Assembly: GCA_951799445.1 (NCBI GenBank)
Contig: OX637295.1
Span: 15,810,001-15,874,000 of the forward strand
DNA length: 64,000 nt
Direction of reading: 5' to 3'
DNA from: Pseudisothecium myosuroides
Lineage: Eukaryota > Streptophyta > Bryopsida > Hypnales > Lembophyllaceae
The notes under the pieces: generated by a model
What the model was told of the DNA's origin: nothing
Databases searched by the model: none
Seen by the model: the letters and a program-made list of their open reading frames with translations, nothing else
Translations under genes and position numbers: made by a program
Shown here: one piece after another, positions 11,356 through 21,616 of the stretch
Layout: each line of letters opens with the position of its first letter
Position numbering within the stretch: the first letter of the stretch is position 1

Positions 11356-12351
11356 GATTTCTGGAGGAGTCTCGCATTTGCAAGCTACTGCGGACACAGA
11401 CAGGACTGTCTTGGTGACAACCCAACCACGGCCTTAAACAGCGAGTATGCTCATTACCCAATTGGTAGTAAGCATACTATTTTTTGGTTGATCTGCTGCA
11501 CATCCAACCTCTTGACCAAGAGTGAAAGGACCCGATAGCTTGTCTGTTACCCTGGAAATGCTTTTGCTGCCATGATATGGTGGGACGCCTTATGCTGAGG
11601 GTGCAGATTCTTACCACTTTGAGAGAACCTCAGGTATAGCTGTTTTCCTCTGAAGTTGTATGCTTGCGCCCAGAGAGATGAGAATGGCAGGCCTGTACTA
11701 GTAGACCTGCTATTGGAGACTGCATTCAAGTTTTCTGCCCTCGTTTGGGTTTGGCCCACCCTGGAAGAGCTAGTGTATCATCAAAACCCTATTTTTCTGA
11801 ATTTGTGACATTGCATACAAGCCATGTTCTGTCATCTCTCATCATCCGTTTCTGGTCGTTGTAGAAATGTGCATGTAACTTCTATCAATGCAAAGTTTTT
11901 TATCCCTTGTATTAGAGCCATTAATCAAATCATAGTTAAAACAAAGGGCAGATGATTTGTGCAATGATCCCGGCTCTCCATGAAATTTGGAGCTTTGAAC
12001 AAAAGACAAATACAAAATAAATTACCAAACATTCATCAGAATAGAACCTCTATCAGCAAAGTTTAGAGTTTTCAATAATAAAAAATGATGTGAAACCAAC
12101 AAGCACTAATGGCGAGATTGATGTCAATTTATTGTTAATAAAGCACTTACGGTGGTGAAAGGAGCATGCATCAACATATAATGTGATGAATGGTGCATCT
12201 TCCTAATTAGTTAAACGAAACTAATTGCCTTCTAATCAGAAAAATATAGTTAATTGAATGTAATTAAATCATGCCGGTGGGTAATCCCAACCTTATCTAA
12301 AGAATGGGACTTAGTAGATGCATGTCAATTTCTTGAAATGAACCTTTTTAT
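11356..12351. other. 3' flank of MurE and intergenic DNA
   Basis: This should hold the MurE 3'UTR. It then becomes AT-rich. The 11547-11759 minus-strand frame is unrecognised and probably chance. Confidence 0.4.
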
Positions 12352-12637
12352 GCATTAGAAGAGATTTGAGGGCTCTAAGAGCCCGCGAGTTATCTGGCCT
12401 TGGGAACTTTGGAAACAGCCTGGGAGTAGTAATCTGACGTGGCTGAGAGAGTGCCACGTCAGAAAATAATAAAAAATTAATTTTTTAATATTTTTTTTAT
12501 AAATAATTTAAAATATATATATATATTTAAATGTTTTTAAATTTTTTTTTTTTTTTATTATTTTTTTATTTTGACTGTTCCCAGCTGCGAGAACAGCCTG
12601 AAACGGCCCCTCCCAACCCTCAAATCTCTTATAATGC
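12352..12637. mobile_element. MITE, family M1 copy 1
   Basis: 286-bp non-coding element with near-perfect termini gcattagaagagatttgagg and its reverse complement at the right end (one mismatch). The interior has a short inverted motif (ctgacgtgg..ccacgtcag) and an AT-rich centre. A second copy lies at 39224-39494. Flanking ttat on both sides may be a target duplication, but copy 2 does not confirm this. Confidence 0.85.
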
Positions 12638-13077
12638 TTATTACTTTTCTTATATAGTTCATTTCTAGCTGAACCTTCTTAGGATGGGCTAGTCTCCATC
12701 CTTTCTTGATGGTTGACACAGTGTGAATCATCTACTTTAAGAAAATTAGAAGTATTGAAAATCAAAAGTACTCATACTACTGTGCAGGCCTATCCTTTTT
12801 GCACAAAATTCCAAGGATGAACAATTGCACTTCTATCTTACATGAAAGTGTTCTTTGCCATCCATTCAACACTTAGTATTTGTGGCAACATTATAGGGTT
12901 AAATTTGGGAATTGAAGTCAAAAAGGTCAACTATTTGTTTAAACTCCTACAGTCCTACTTGAAAATCAAAACCACTCTCAAAAAACCATCTACTTAGTCA
13001 AATCAATTCATGAACTAATACAATCATAGTGTATCTTTCAAATAAGACACCCCATATATATATATAAAAGACTAAGG

Positions 13078-13240
13078 TAATTAATTGCACCTAACTAATT
13101 GTGACCCCTTTCAAAAATTACCCCTACAAATTCTTGTCTTAAATGTACTCCCACTCCCGCTCCCACTATTCATGAGAACATGAAAACCCAGGGGCACTTT
13201 GAGGTACCTTTATTTTCAGCACTTTAAGAATTCATTCCCT
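13078..13240 (+). repeat. Solo end of the long-TIR element family L1
   Basis: This matches both inverted ends of the element at 56270-57582. Shared blocks are 'gcacctaa.taattgtgacccctt', 'ttcttg.ct.aaatgta', 'attcatgaga' and 'cactttaa.aattcat'. Only one end is present, so it is a fragment. Confidence 0.55.
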
Positions 13241-13585
13241 GGATGATATGTACATACGGAATGAACAGACTGTACAGACTGAAAGCAACTGAACCACTTC
13301 CGAAGTCGCTCCCCAATATTGTATTTCGTCAACGATCGACACCTCTCCAAAGTTTGGAGTCCAAACCCCATCGCCCGGCCCCGTCCGTCACACCAACCAC
13401 GAGGAGGACCTACCGACTAGTGGCCATTGCAGGCGAAGGCCTCCCCATACTCTTGGTACACGGGTCCTATACAATTAAACGGACTACAAGCTGTGGAATA
13501 CGTGCCGATGCATTCATCAAACGTTTCCAAAAATCCATTCCTAGACCTTGTCCTCAGAGGCGGTGATATTTCCTTACCAAATCCT

Positions 13586-15076
13586 TCAATGTATGTACCC
13601 CACAACCTCCTGTATGAACTTGGAAACATCCTCTCCGGGATCATCAAACTTCCACTCTCCCACTTCAACACTGACTTCTCCTTCCATCGACCTCAAAGTG
13701 ACAGGTAAGAACTTAGGATAACACGCCTGTCGATCAAACATATCCACCCTCGTGAACTGCAGTTCCAGCACTTCAAAAAAGTCCCGTCCCAATTCGTTCT
13801 TCTCCCTCTCCAGTCTCAACAGACTGTACAAATTCCTTGCAGCCTGGCGCACGGCATCTTCCTTGAGCGGCGACTTATACCCATCCGTGCTATAATGCGG
13901 ATTACGAAACTTCTCCTGAAACACGCTCTCTTGGAGCGGAACTTCGATCCATAGTCTCAGCGTCTTCAAGGACTTGAACCGCCCAAGCGCGGCGATATCC
14001 CCCCTCGGAGCTGTGAATGGCATCTCCAACAACTCCTTCGCCTTCTTCGTCCAGTCCTCGTTGTTGTCGGTGACAAGGAAGGGGAAGTCCATCTCCAACT
14101 CCTCCAGCCGCAGAAGTTTCGCAGCCATCGCATCGATCTGCTCAGGAGTCAACCAGCTCGGTCTCACGCGGCCGTCGGGGCTGGTGTGCATTTTCAACAC
14201 GCGCAGCGTCTCCGCTTGTGTCACGACCGCAGGGAGGAGGAGGGATATTTCGCCCTGGAAATCCGACACTTCGATGCTCTCCAGCTGCGGGAGGGACTTG
14301 ATCGTGTCAATCGCGACTTCCAAATTGCGCGACATCCACAAGGGCCTCGCTTCTTTGGAGGCCGGGTAGCGCGGCACCGAAAGATGCAGCCGCAACCACC
14401 TGGCGGGGTGCGTCGACCACAGGACCTCGCCAAAGTCGTTCCTATGGATCTGCACCTGCGGGTTTGCAACGGCGCTCCAGAACGGAATGTCTAGATTCGG
14501 GACGTCGACGGCATCGGTTGTTATCTGGCGCTTGAGGACGCGCAGCGTCACGTTAGGGAACTCGGCCTGCAGCTTCGCGAGCACGGCGGTCGGGATCGGT
14601 TTGTTCAGACACCATGTAAACGTCTTCAGCTTCCCATGCCCACCAACACGTCCCAAAATCGTCTCCAGCGTCGACTCGTCCAGCACGCCAGGCACCAAGC
14701 CCAAGCCGCGCTGGTCATCCGCGCCCAACGCCCCAACATAATTTGTGAACCTAATGCTCGAGATGACAATCTCCTCGACCTTCTTCGCCCAGTCGTCATT
14801 CGTGTCTAGACATTTCCGGATAATATTCTGGCGAAGAGATTTAAAGTCGGCTGATTCGTCGAGTTCTTGCTTGATGATCGCGGAGACTTCTTGGCGGGGG
14901 AGGCGAAGGACAGAGCCGTCTGTGATTGCTGACACGGGGAGAAAGTCCGAGGGGAAGGCCATTTCGGGACTGGGTGCAAGGCTGTGGCTGTAGAACGAGT
15001 CGAGCAACCACACCGTGACACAGATATGAGGAGGACAGAACAGACTTGGCGGGGCAGGGAGTTCACCATTTGCCAA
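13586..15076 (-). CDS. Intronless LRR-like protein of F-box/LRR style, fungal-like
   Basis: A long uninterrupted frame of 496 residues. I do not recognise an exact family. Several irregular leucine-rich segments are visible: GHGKLKTFTWCLNKPIP (~155), PQLESIEVSDFQGEISLLLP (~285), ETLRVLKMHTSPDGRVRP (~310), LRLEELEMDFPFLV (~340) and FKSLKTLRLWIEVPL (~385). The phrase pattern 'LKTFTW..N.PIP..VLAKLQAEFPN' resembles fungal F-box/LRR proteins I know from memory, which makes horizontal transfer a possibility; no F-box is evident. The first Met (15074-15076) precedes a hydrophobic stretch (HICVTVWLLDSFYSH). An internal Met at 14960-14962 (residue 39, MAFPSDFLPVSA) may be the true start. There are no introns and no operon-like neighbours. 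Function unknown, perhaps protein-protein interaction. Confidence 0.7.
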   Translation of the reverse strand: MANGELPAPPSLFCPPHICVTVWLLDSFYSHSLAPSPEMAFPSDFLPVSAITDGSVLRLPRQEVSAIIKQELDESADFKSLRQNIIRKCLDTNDDWAKKVEEIVISSIRFTNYVGALGADDQRGLGLVPGVLDESTLETILGRVGGHGKLKTFTWCLNKPIPTAVLAKLQAEFPNVTLRVLKRQITTDAVDVPNLDIPFWSAVANPQVQIHRNDFGEVLWSTHPARWLRLHLSVPRYPASKEARPLWMSRNLEVAIDTIKSLPQLESIEVSDFQGEISLLLPAVVTQAETLRVLKMHTSPDGRVRPSWLTPEQIDAMAAKLLRLEELEMDFPFLVTDNNEDWTKKAKELLEMPFTAPRGDIAALGRFKSLKTLRLWIEVPLQESVFQEKFRNPHYSTDGYKSPLKEDAVRQAARNLYSLLRLEREKNELGRDFFEVLELQFTRVDMFDRQACYPKFLPVTLRSMEGEVSVEVGEWKFDDPGEDVSKFIQEVVGYIH

Positions 15077-16339
15077 ACGAAGCTAGTCGGCCCCAATTGT
15101 GACCCGGAATGAAAAAAGAAAAACCCTAACTGATAGTCACACTCTTGAAGCCAGCCCTCCTTCCCTGCTCCTTCCCCTCTTCTTCCCCCTACTGTTTCTC
15201 TGTATGGGAGCTTGTTTTGGTCCTCTGTTTTCTTGTCAATCAATGCAGCTTCCGACTAAAATCACTCCCGCAAGAAGGGCACGCTGAAACTTTGAGCGGC
15301 TTCCGAAGTCGGAAATTTGACAAGCCCGGGCTCCGTTGTCCCGTTGGCGAGCTCACAGTGTGTTGAAAAAAACAGCCCGGCCCTGACCAAATGCATTCCG
15401 GCCAACTGTTGCGTGTCACAGTGCGGATTCTCGAAGGACTTCAGTTGAAAACCTTGCTCGCAATTTTCATTCTGATTGGAGAGAGTCCACTGTTGGAAAA
15501 TACTGTATTGTGTGGTAGAATATCATTAATTAATTGTTCCTAAACGTCGGAACCGACAATGGGAACGTACCAGGAAATCGTTTGTGATATCACAGTCTGT
15601 TTTGCCAAATAGGTACCTCGACGACATGAATTTATGCACCACAAACGGTTAAACTTTATGACTTGCTTGCCTGATCGAGGATATCGCTCATCGATATCGT
15701 GTCGAGCCGAGTCTCCTGTTCATATATCGAAGTCGACCTGGAATTATTGGATTCTCCTCGACAAAACCGTTTGAAGTCAAATAAACTCCTAACCAAGTTA
15801 CAATTTTTAGTAATTCTGAATTTTTTTTGAAGTCTAGTTTTAGCATCAAAATCCTTATTTGAAAGTGAATGATTATAATTTTTCTATCCAAGATTTTGTG
15901 TAAGGGCGTCCATTGCAAATCTTGATTTTCAAGTGGTGAGAAAATCAACCTCAAATATATTAGATCTTGGAGAAAAAATCACATTAAAAATTCATTTAAA
16001 AAAATTGTAGAGTAGATTTTGAGAAGCCGTAAATTGACTGAGGTTATGCAAGTTATGCCCTTTAACCTCATATTTTTTTGGTGACCAATTTTTTAGATTT
16101 GACATGTGAAAAGAGGATTGAAAGACTTCAAATTACTTTTACAGTTTTAAGACCTTTATAATCAAACATTCTAATCTTTCAAATCCATAAGTGATATTGT
16201 TGTAGTTTCTTTTCCCAAGTCATCTCTAACATGTCTAGTTTGAATTTGTATGGTTCCAATTGAAAAAAAATTGAAAAAACTTATTAAAATTTTTTTTTTT
16301 AAAATATCAAATTCCAAGAAACTCAGAAAAGGCCTTGGA
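15077..16339. other. Intergenic, no gene seen
   Basis: The upstream flank of the LRR-like gene holds a moderately GC-rich stretch to about 15480, then AT-rich DNA. Short frames here have no recognisable content. Confidence 0.4.
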
Positions 16340-17160
16340 TATTTAGGGGGTAAGTTAGGTTGGTTACGTGTTTTGTTTGTTACATTGAAATCTCATGGAT
16401 TGTGTCTCTCCCAAATGTTTTTTGTATTGTTGGGAGGCCCCCAACAAAGAAGGGTGCACAAGTTTTGTTTTGTAGTGTTGTCGCATAGCAAATGCTTATT
16501 GTATGTAAAAATATATATTTAAGTGTTATTTAGATGGATTTAGATTTATTATGTCAATTTGGAGGGATTTTCGGAGTTTCAAGTTTTTGCAGATGGAACA
16601 ATGCTTCTTTGGAACTCTATGTTTTAGTTCTATTAGATATATATTAAATCTTGGTTCTATTAACTTTATATTTAGAAGTATTTTTCTATTTTTCTATTTT
16701 ATTTTTGTAGAAAATAAAAGATAATTTTTGTTTTTAATCAAGCTTCTATTTATAAAAGTGGCCCATAGATGTTAGGTTTATTTTGAATTTTACTATAGGG
16801 TGAACTTTTCCGTTTTTGGAAAAGAAGGTGGAATATAGGAAGGAAATTTTCTCCATTTTATATAGAGAGTTAGATAGAGAGTTAGATATAGTAGGATGGA
16901 ATATTATATATATATATAATTATTTTTGAGATGATCTTCTTCTTTCTTGTTTGTCCTTTACATCGCAAAACAAAATTTAGTTGCAGCTAGGATCCCCGCG
17001 ATTTTCCGAAGCAAATGCTCTCTACACAACAGCAATGAGACTTGTGGTGTAAAAATTATGGATTTTTAAATTATTTTTGAATTGAAAAATTGGAGAATTA
17101 CTTTCCTTTTATTTTGACTGTGGCAACGACACTGGGTGCACTAGTCCATTTGAAAATTGT
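16340..17160 (+). repeat. Dispersed repeat family R2, longest copy
   Basis: This non-coding repeat is shared in pieces with two other sites. The first part (tttgtttgttacattgaaatc, 'gtgcac') matches 29505-29600. The later part ('gactgtggcaacgacac', 'gtgcactagt') matches 29690-29725. The 'aaaatttagttgcagctag' block near 16972 matches 63878-63895. Probably fragments of a larger transposable element; class not identifiable. Confidence 0.5.
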
Positions 17161-17355
17161 CTTCACTAGGAAGAAAGGTGTATCACAACGCCTACCTGAC
17201 TTTTGCACAGCAGTGTCCAAGTAGTCTCTAAATTAAAATATGAAATTTAAGTCATCATTGTCAGTCATGTCATCAAAATAATATTAAATAAAATAAAATT
17301 TTGGAGTGTTTGCAATGTCTCTTCCTTCACCAATGTCAATGGAATTTTTTTTATT

Positions 17356-18271
17356 TTAACCCCCAACGGCCCAAAGTCCCCTCAGGGGGACACTTGGAAT
17401 TTTGGGCAGGCTTGTGCGACGTGAAATTTTGACTTGATTTTTTGAATTTTTTTTTAAGATAGGAAATCACATTAGCTTTCTAAAAATATAATTTTTTTTT
17501 CAATCAGTGCCCGAGAGCAAAAGTTATGCCACTCAAAGTCAAAAAAGCAGTTTGCCGGACAAAAAAACAAACTTTAAATCATTGAATTTTTTTAAATTCT
17601 TAAAGATGTTGTTTTTGTCAACATTTGAAGCTTTGATTCATTCTATTTGGACTCAGAATGAGAAAGTTATGGACAATCTTGTTTTTTGGGCAATCTAAGC
17701 ATCTTCTTCAGAAAACAACTTCTAGAATTCATTTTTGGATGCAATTTTCAATTTTTTTCAATTTTTTTTTGAAAAGGTTAAGTTTGTTTGCAAGAACAAT
17801 CCCACCGTTGGGATTATGGGGGTTTAATTCCACCTAAGAGCTATTAACAATTTAGTATTTTGTTCAATTTTGGACCTACTTCTACTTAATAGTTTTTTTA
17901 TATGTGAAAATCAAGTTTTGACATTCTAAAAAAAAATTCCCCAACTCTCAACTCAAATGCACAACATAAATTTTTTTAACTTTATGGTGTGTAGTGTAAA
18001 AAAAATCCACTAATGGCTGTCAAAGTCATATGAAATTGCAAGCCACAGTTCAAAAAAATTTCTTTTTTCAACTTCAAATATTAATATCTTCCAATCCGTA
18101 CGGTCAAACTTCATGAAATTTTTACCACATGATTTGAGACAAGTGAAGTACAAGATCCTATGGTTAGGTTCTAAAATTTTTTTTTTTTTTGGTTTAGGGA
18201 GTGATCACAACAGAAATGGCAGTTTTTAGTGGTTTCATAGCCAAAAAATGCCTTGGGCCTTAAGGGGTCAA
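17356..18271 (+). mobile_element. TTAA element, subfamily T1, degenerate copy
   Basis: 916 bp, starting TTAAcccccaacggcc and ending ggccttaaggggTCAA, a decayed form of the T1 termini. The interior is collinear with the intact copy at 27284-28215: 'tcccctc.gggggac', 'gcccg.gag.aaaagttatg', 'gagaaagttatggacaatctt', 'gcatcttctt' and 'caatcccaccgttgggatt'. It has no transposase frame. It is the oldest-looking copy in the window. Confidence 0.75.
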
Positions 18272-18869
18272 ATAATAAAATAAAAATTGATATCTCTTCC
18301 TTGCAATACAATCATCGCCAGTTGTACGTAGCAACTCAAAGCCCTAGTTAGTGAGTTTATTCAAATGGTGTCCAGAAATGCATTTCAAGAGAATCTAGAA
18401 TAAGTTGTTTCAGCACTGGGGATCATGTTTGAATTTTACCAGCTACTTTCCTTCAATCCCCATGTTAAACCAGTTTTTCAAAGTACCAAGTCCATTTTTA
18501 ATTTTGTTTTTTACTTTGCGTAGAAATTTGATAGATTTTTTCACCATTCTTTTTCTAATGTTTTTTAGTTTTTCTTTTTAACTCGGAGTTTATTCTAAGA
18601 AATTAACCAGAACAAACGGCGGAAGCCGAGGGCTTAGCCCTGGAGAAGAAATTCACATTAGCATACAAAGAAACCAAACTAGAGTTACACGAATGTCTCG
18701 CAGTCTGGCTTCTTGAGATTCCATGTAATGCCATACCCCTGCTGCGAGCCAAAGAAGGGACGGAGTCCTCAGCCAGGTTTGGTCAAACTTACGGAGAAAC
18801 TTGGGGCCTTGGCCGGAAGTCTCTCACAGAGGCGCGAAGTCTTCAACCACACAGTCCTTGCATGGCAGG

Positions 18870-18994
18870 GAATTTTTTAGTGGCTAATTGTCGCCACGCA
18901 TTGTTACAGCACTAGTGCAAATTTGGAGGGATGGAGTGTGAGTAACTTAGTGCAAACTTGTCAGAGCTGGCAACAATTCGCCACTAAAAAATTC
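18870..18994. mobile_element. Short 125-bp MITE
   Basis: The left end gaattttttagtggc.aatt is matched by the inverted right end, about 26 bp with two mismatches. The interior is also partly self-complementary (agtgcaaa.ttg repeated). No coding capacity. Only one copy seen here. Confidence 0.65.
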
Positions 18995-19399
18995 ACTGTT
19001 GCATGGTCAAGAGAATAAGCCTTTCCAACTTCGCTTGCGACCAAGCCTCCTGGTTGAAGACCCAGGCGTTCCTGCCAATCCAACAAATCGAGACTCTTTT
19101 TCTAATGTTTTCAAATTGCAACCAATTTTTTTCCCAATTCCGCCAACTAACAATGAACTACCCGGTGATTCTCCCGGTACATCGATTTCTTCTTCAGACG
19201 CATTTCGGTGTAGTTACCTTTTCATCCATGTCCTGCAAAAAAAATTTTAAAAATTTTAAATTTAAAAACACAAAGTAACATGTAAAAATCTTGCCTGGTG
19301 AGTGCTGTCAAGAGCCTAACAATCAGTGCTAACTTAGATGCCCCGGTCCCACTCTTCTGCAGACACCCCCCAAGTCTGCAGACAACTCACTGACAAACC

Positions 19400-21616
19400 C
19401 CCTCCCCTCGAAATTCGAACCGTAGATTTACCCCCCAAATTTCGTAGATCCTTCACTATCTACCAATTCACCAATGGAGCTTGCCTCCTCTCCTCTCCTC
19501 TCCTCTCCTCTCTGCTCTGGCTCGGAGAAGGCCGTCCGCCATAGCCGGCACCGAGACGACGAAGCAGCAGCAGCAGCTTGCACTGACACTGAAGTTTCCT
19601 TATCATTCCTAAGCCACCGTCATCTCCATCTGCCGCTTCTCCTGTTCACTCCTCTTTCCTCGATCTCTCCAAACTCACAATTGACGAAACCCGCACCGCA
19701 TCGTTTCTCACGGGGGGAATGACTCATCTACACCATTGCTCTCGTTTTGGTAAGTTTCTTGGTGTTGGCTGCTGCTTGGCTGCTGCTTGGTCGGTAGGTT
19801 GCTGTGACGATGGACGCTTGGTTACTTCGTCTCTCACTTGGGTTTCTGTTTTTTTGCGGAGGAAATGCGGTTTTTCTTTTGGTGTTTCAATTTTGAATTG
19901 TTCAATTGGAGCGACGTGGTGAATTTGAATGAAGCGGTCTTGGAAAGGGGGGTGGTGTGTGTGTGTGTGTGGAGAATTTTCGAATTTGGGTTGGTGTGAG
20001 CCGACCGACCAGTCGGGGGTAATTTGTTGGAAAATTCGTCGGGTATCGTCTTGGAAAGGGGGGTGGTTGTGATCATCTGGTGTAGGTGCGTATAGAGATC
20101 GGAGGTGAGGTTTGAATTTTGGTGGGAGGGTGGAGGGTATTGGTAGAAGCGCTGTTTGGGTCAATTGCGTGATTATGGTTGGATAGCCTTGTGTTCTGCC
20201 AAATTTAGGTCAAGTTCCGAGGAGAGCGGCTTAAGCCCTAAAAGATCAGGAGACGGAAATTGGACTCCTGTTTTTGCGTCTTAGTTTTGAGGGACTGTCT
20301 TTTTTCTGATTTTAATTATTTGCTGACCTGCGCATGCAACATTCTTCACTGATTCTGATGATATGGAATTCGGTCCGGTCTGAATTGTATTTTTTACAGT
20401 GTGATCAATCGAATTGGTCACTTTTGAACCGTGGTCACGTAGGTGTTAATCTGAAGTGCTTCAGTTCTGCACCGTAATTGTATTCCCTTGCTGGAGCCTT
20501 TCTAGGCTTTCGCATGACGTTTTGGCCCTGTACTGTACAGCTTTAGTAATTAAAGTGCTCGAAATTATTTTTGGAAAGATCGCATCACTCAATGATCTCA
20601 TGATTAGCCCTTCTCTTGGATATGTGATTGTATGAAGCTATTTCTTTATGCACGTTATGATTTGGAGCTTGTATAGATAAGAGTGTGTGTTTCCCGTCTT
20701 CTTATAGTTAGTGAATCAATCAGTATTTCGTGTAGTTATTGTTGTGGTCAGTGCCTTCTATAAAGAGCACATTTTTCGTCTATTAAGAGTTGCTGCTAAA
20801 GCGGAAGCGGGTTTTGTAGTTTTAAGTTAGACGATACTATTTGTGTCGCTTCAAGCATTTTGACATATGTAGGAGTGTGATTTTGGCAGATCACTGTAGA
20901 GCTTTGAAGGGACCACTTAGGGTACAAGAGCCAAACCTGTAGAGAGCATTTTTTATCACTATGTTGGATTTCTTGTGCAATTCCAACGTGGGAGGTTGTA
21001 GAACGCTGCCAGTGAGAGTAGACAACCCCATTTCCAATCAGAGATCTTTGGCCATAGACATTTGCTCAAGCCATGCTAACACCGCTTGCTATTGACTCCA
21101 ACCAAGTGTATGGTTAGATGATTACTGTTGGTAACAGCGATCTGTTTAGGGCATGGGATTAGTTCCTTAATTGTGTTAGTATTCTCTACCTTCAGCGTTG
21201 CACTTCGACGCTTTCAAATGACAATATGGAATGTCCGAAGAAGGTGTGGTCTTTTATAAGAAGCTTTGAAGTGGCTTTAGCGAAGTACATCACTTGAACT
21301 CATGGCCTGATGGTCCTAAGCAGTTGTGCGTCGTGAGTGCTTGCGACTTGTATTGACGATCTGATATGTGATTGCAGGTTGTGTTGGAGATTATTTACCG
21401 TTGAGATAGTTGGAATTGTTACCGGATATTGCAGCTCACGAGGTTTCTGATGCTGAACGTGAGCCTAGTTTATGGGCAGCTGGATCGACGAAAGACTACG
21501 CACTTGGTTACTCGTGATATTTGGAGGAAGCTGCATCTGTCTCCATGAGTTGGAATGAAGGAAGTCTAGGTGATGTTGGACGTTCTAGTTGATTACCTGA
21601 TTACGGCTTTATAAAC
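19400..21616 (+). other. Probable 5'UTR and 5'UTR intron of the RIN13-like gene
   Basis: A donor (ttttg|gtaagt, exon end 19749) and an acceptor (gattgcag|gtt, exon start 21378) would define a ~1.6-kb 5'UTR intron. The leader contains a (tcctc)n run at about 19485-19515, and the intron contains a (gt)n run near 19955 and repeat family A copy 4. The frames inside 19338-20164 overlap on both strands and look like chance. Long 5' leader introns are common in plants. Transcript evidence would be decisive. Confidence 0.4.
20871..21193 (+). repeat. Dispersed repeat family A, copy 4
   Basis: ~320 bp, collinear with copy 3 in MurE intron 1 (both begin ggagtgtgatt and end ttagtatt.tctacct). It lies in the presumed 5'UTR intron of the RIN13-like gene. 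No coding capacity. Confidence 0.7.

Noticed and set aside
19338..20164. Several overlapping frames on both strands
   Set aside because: Overlap one another without domains; region fits a 5'UTR and intron better.
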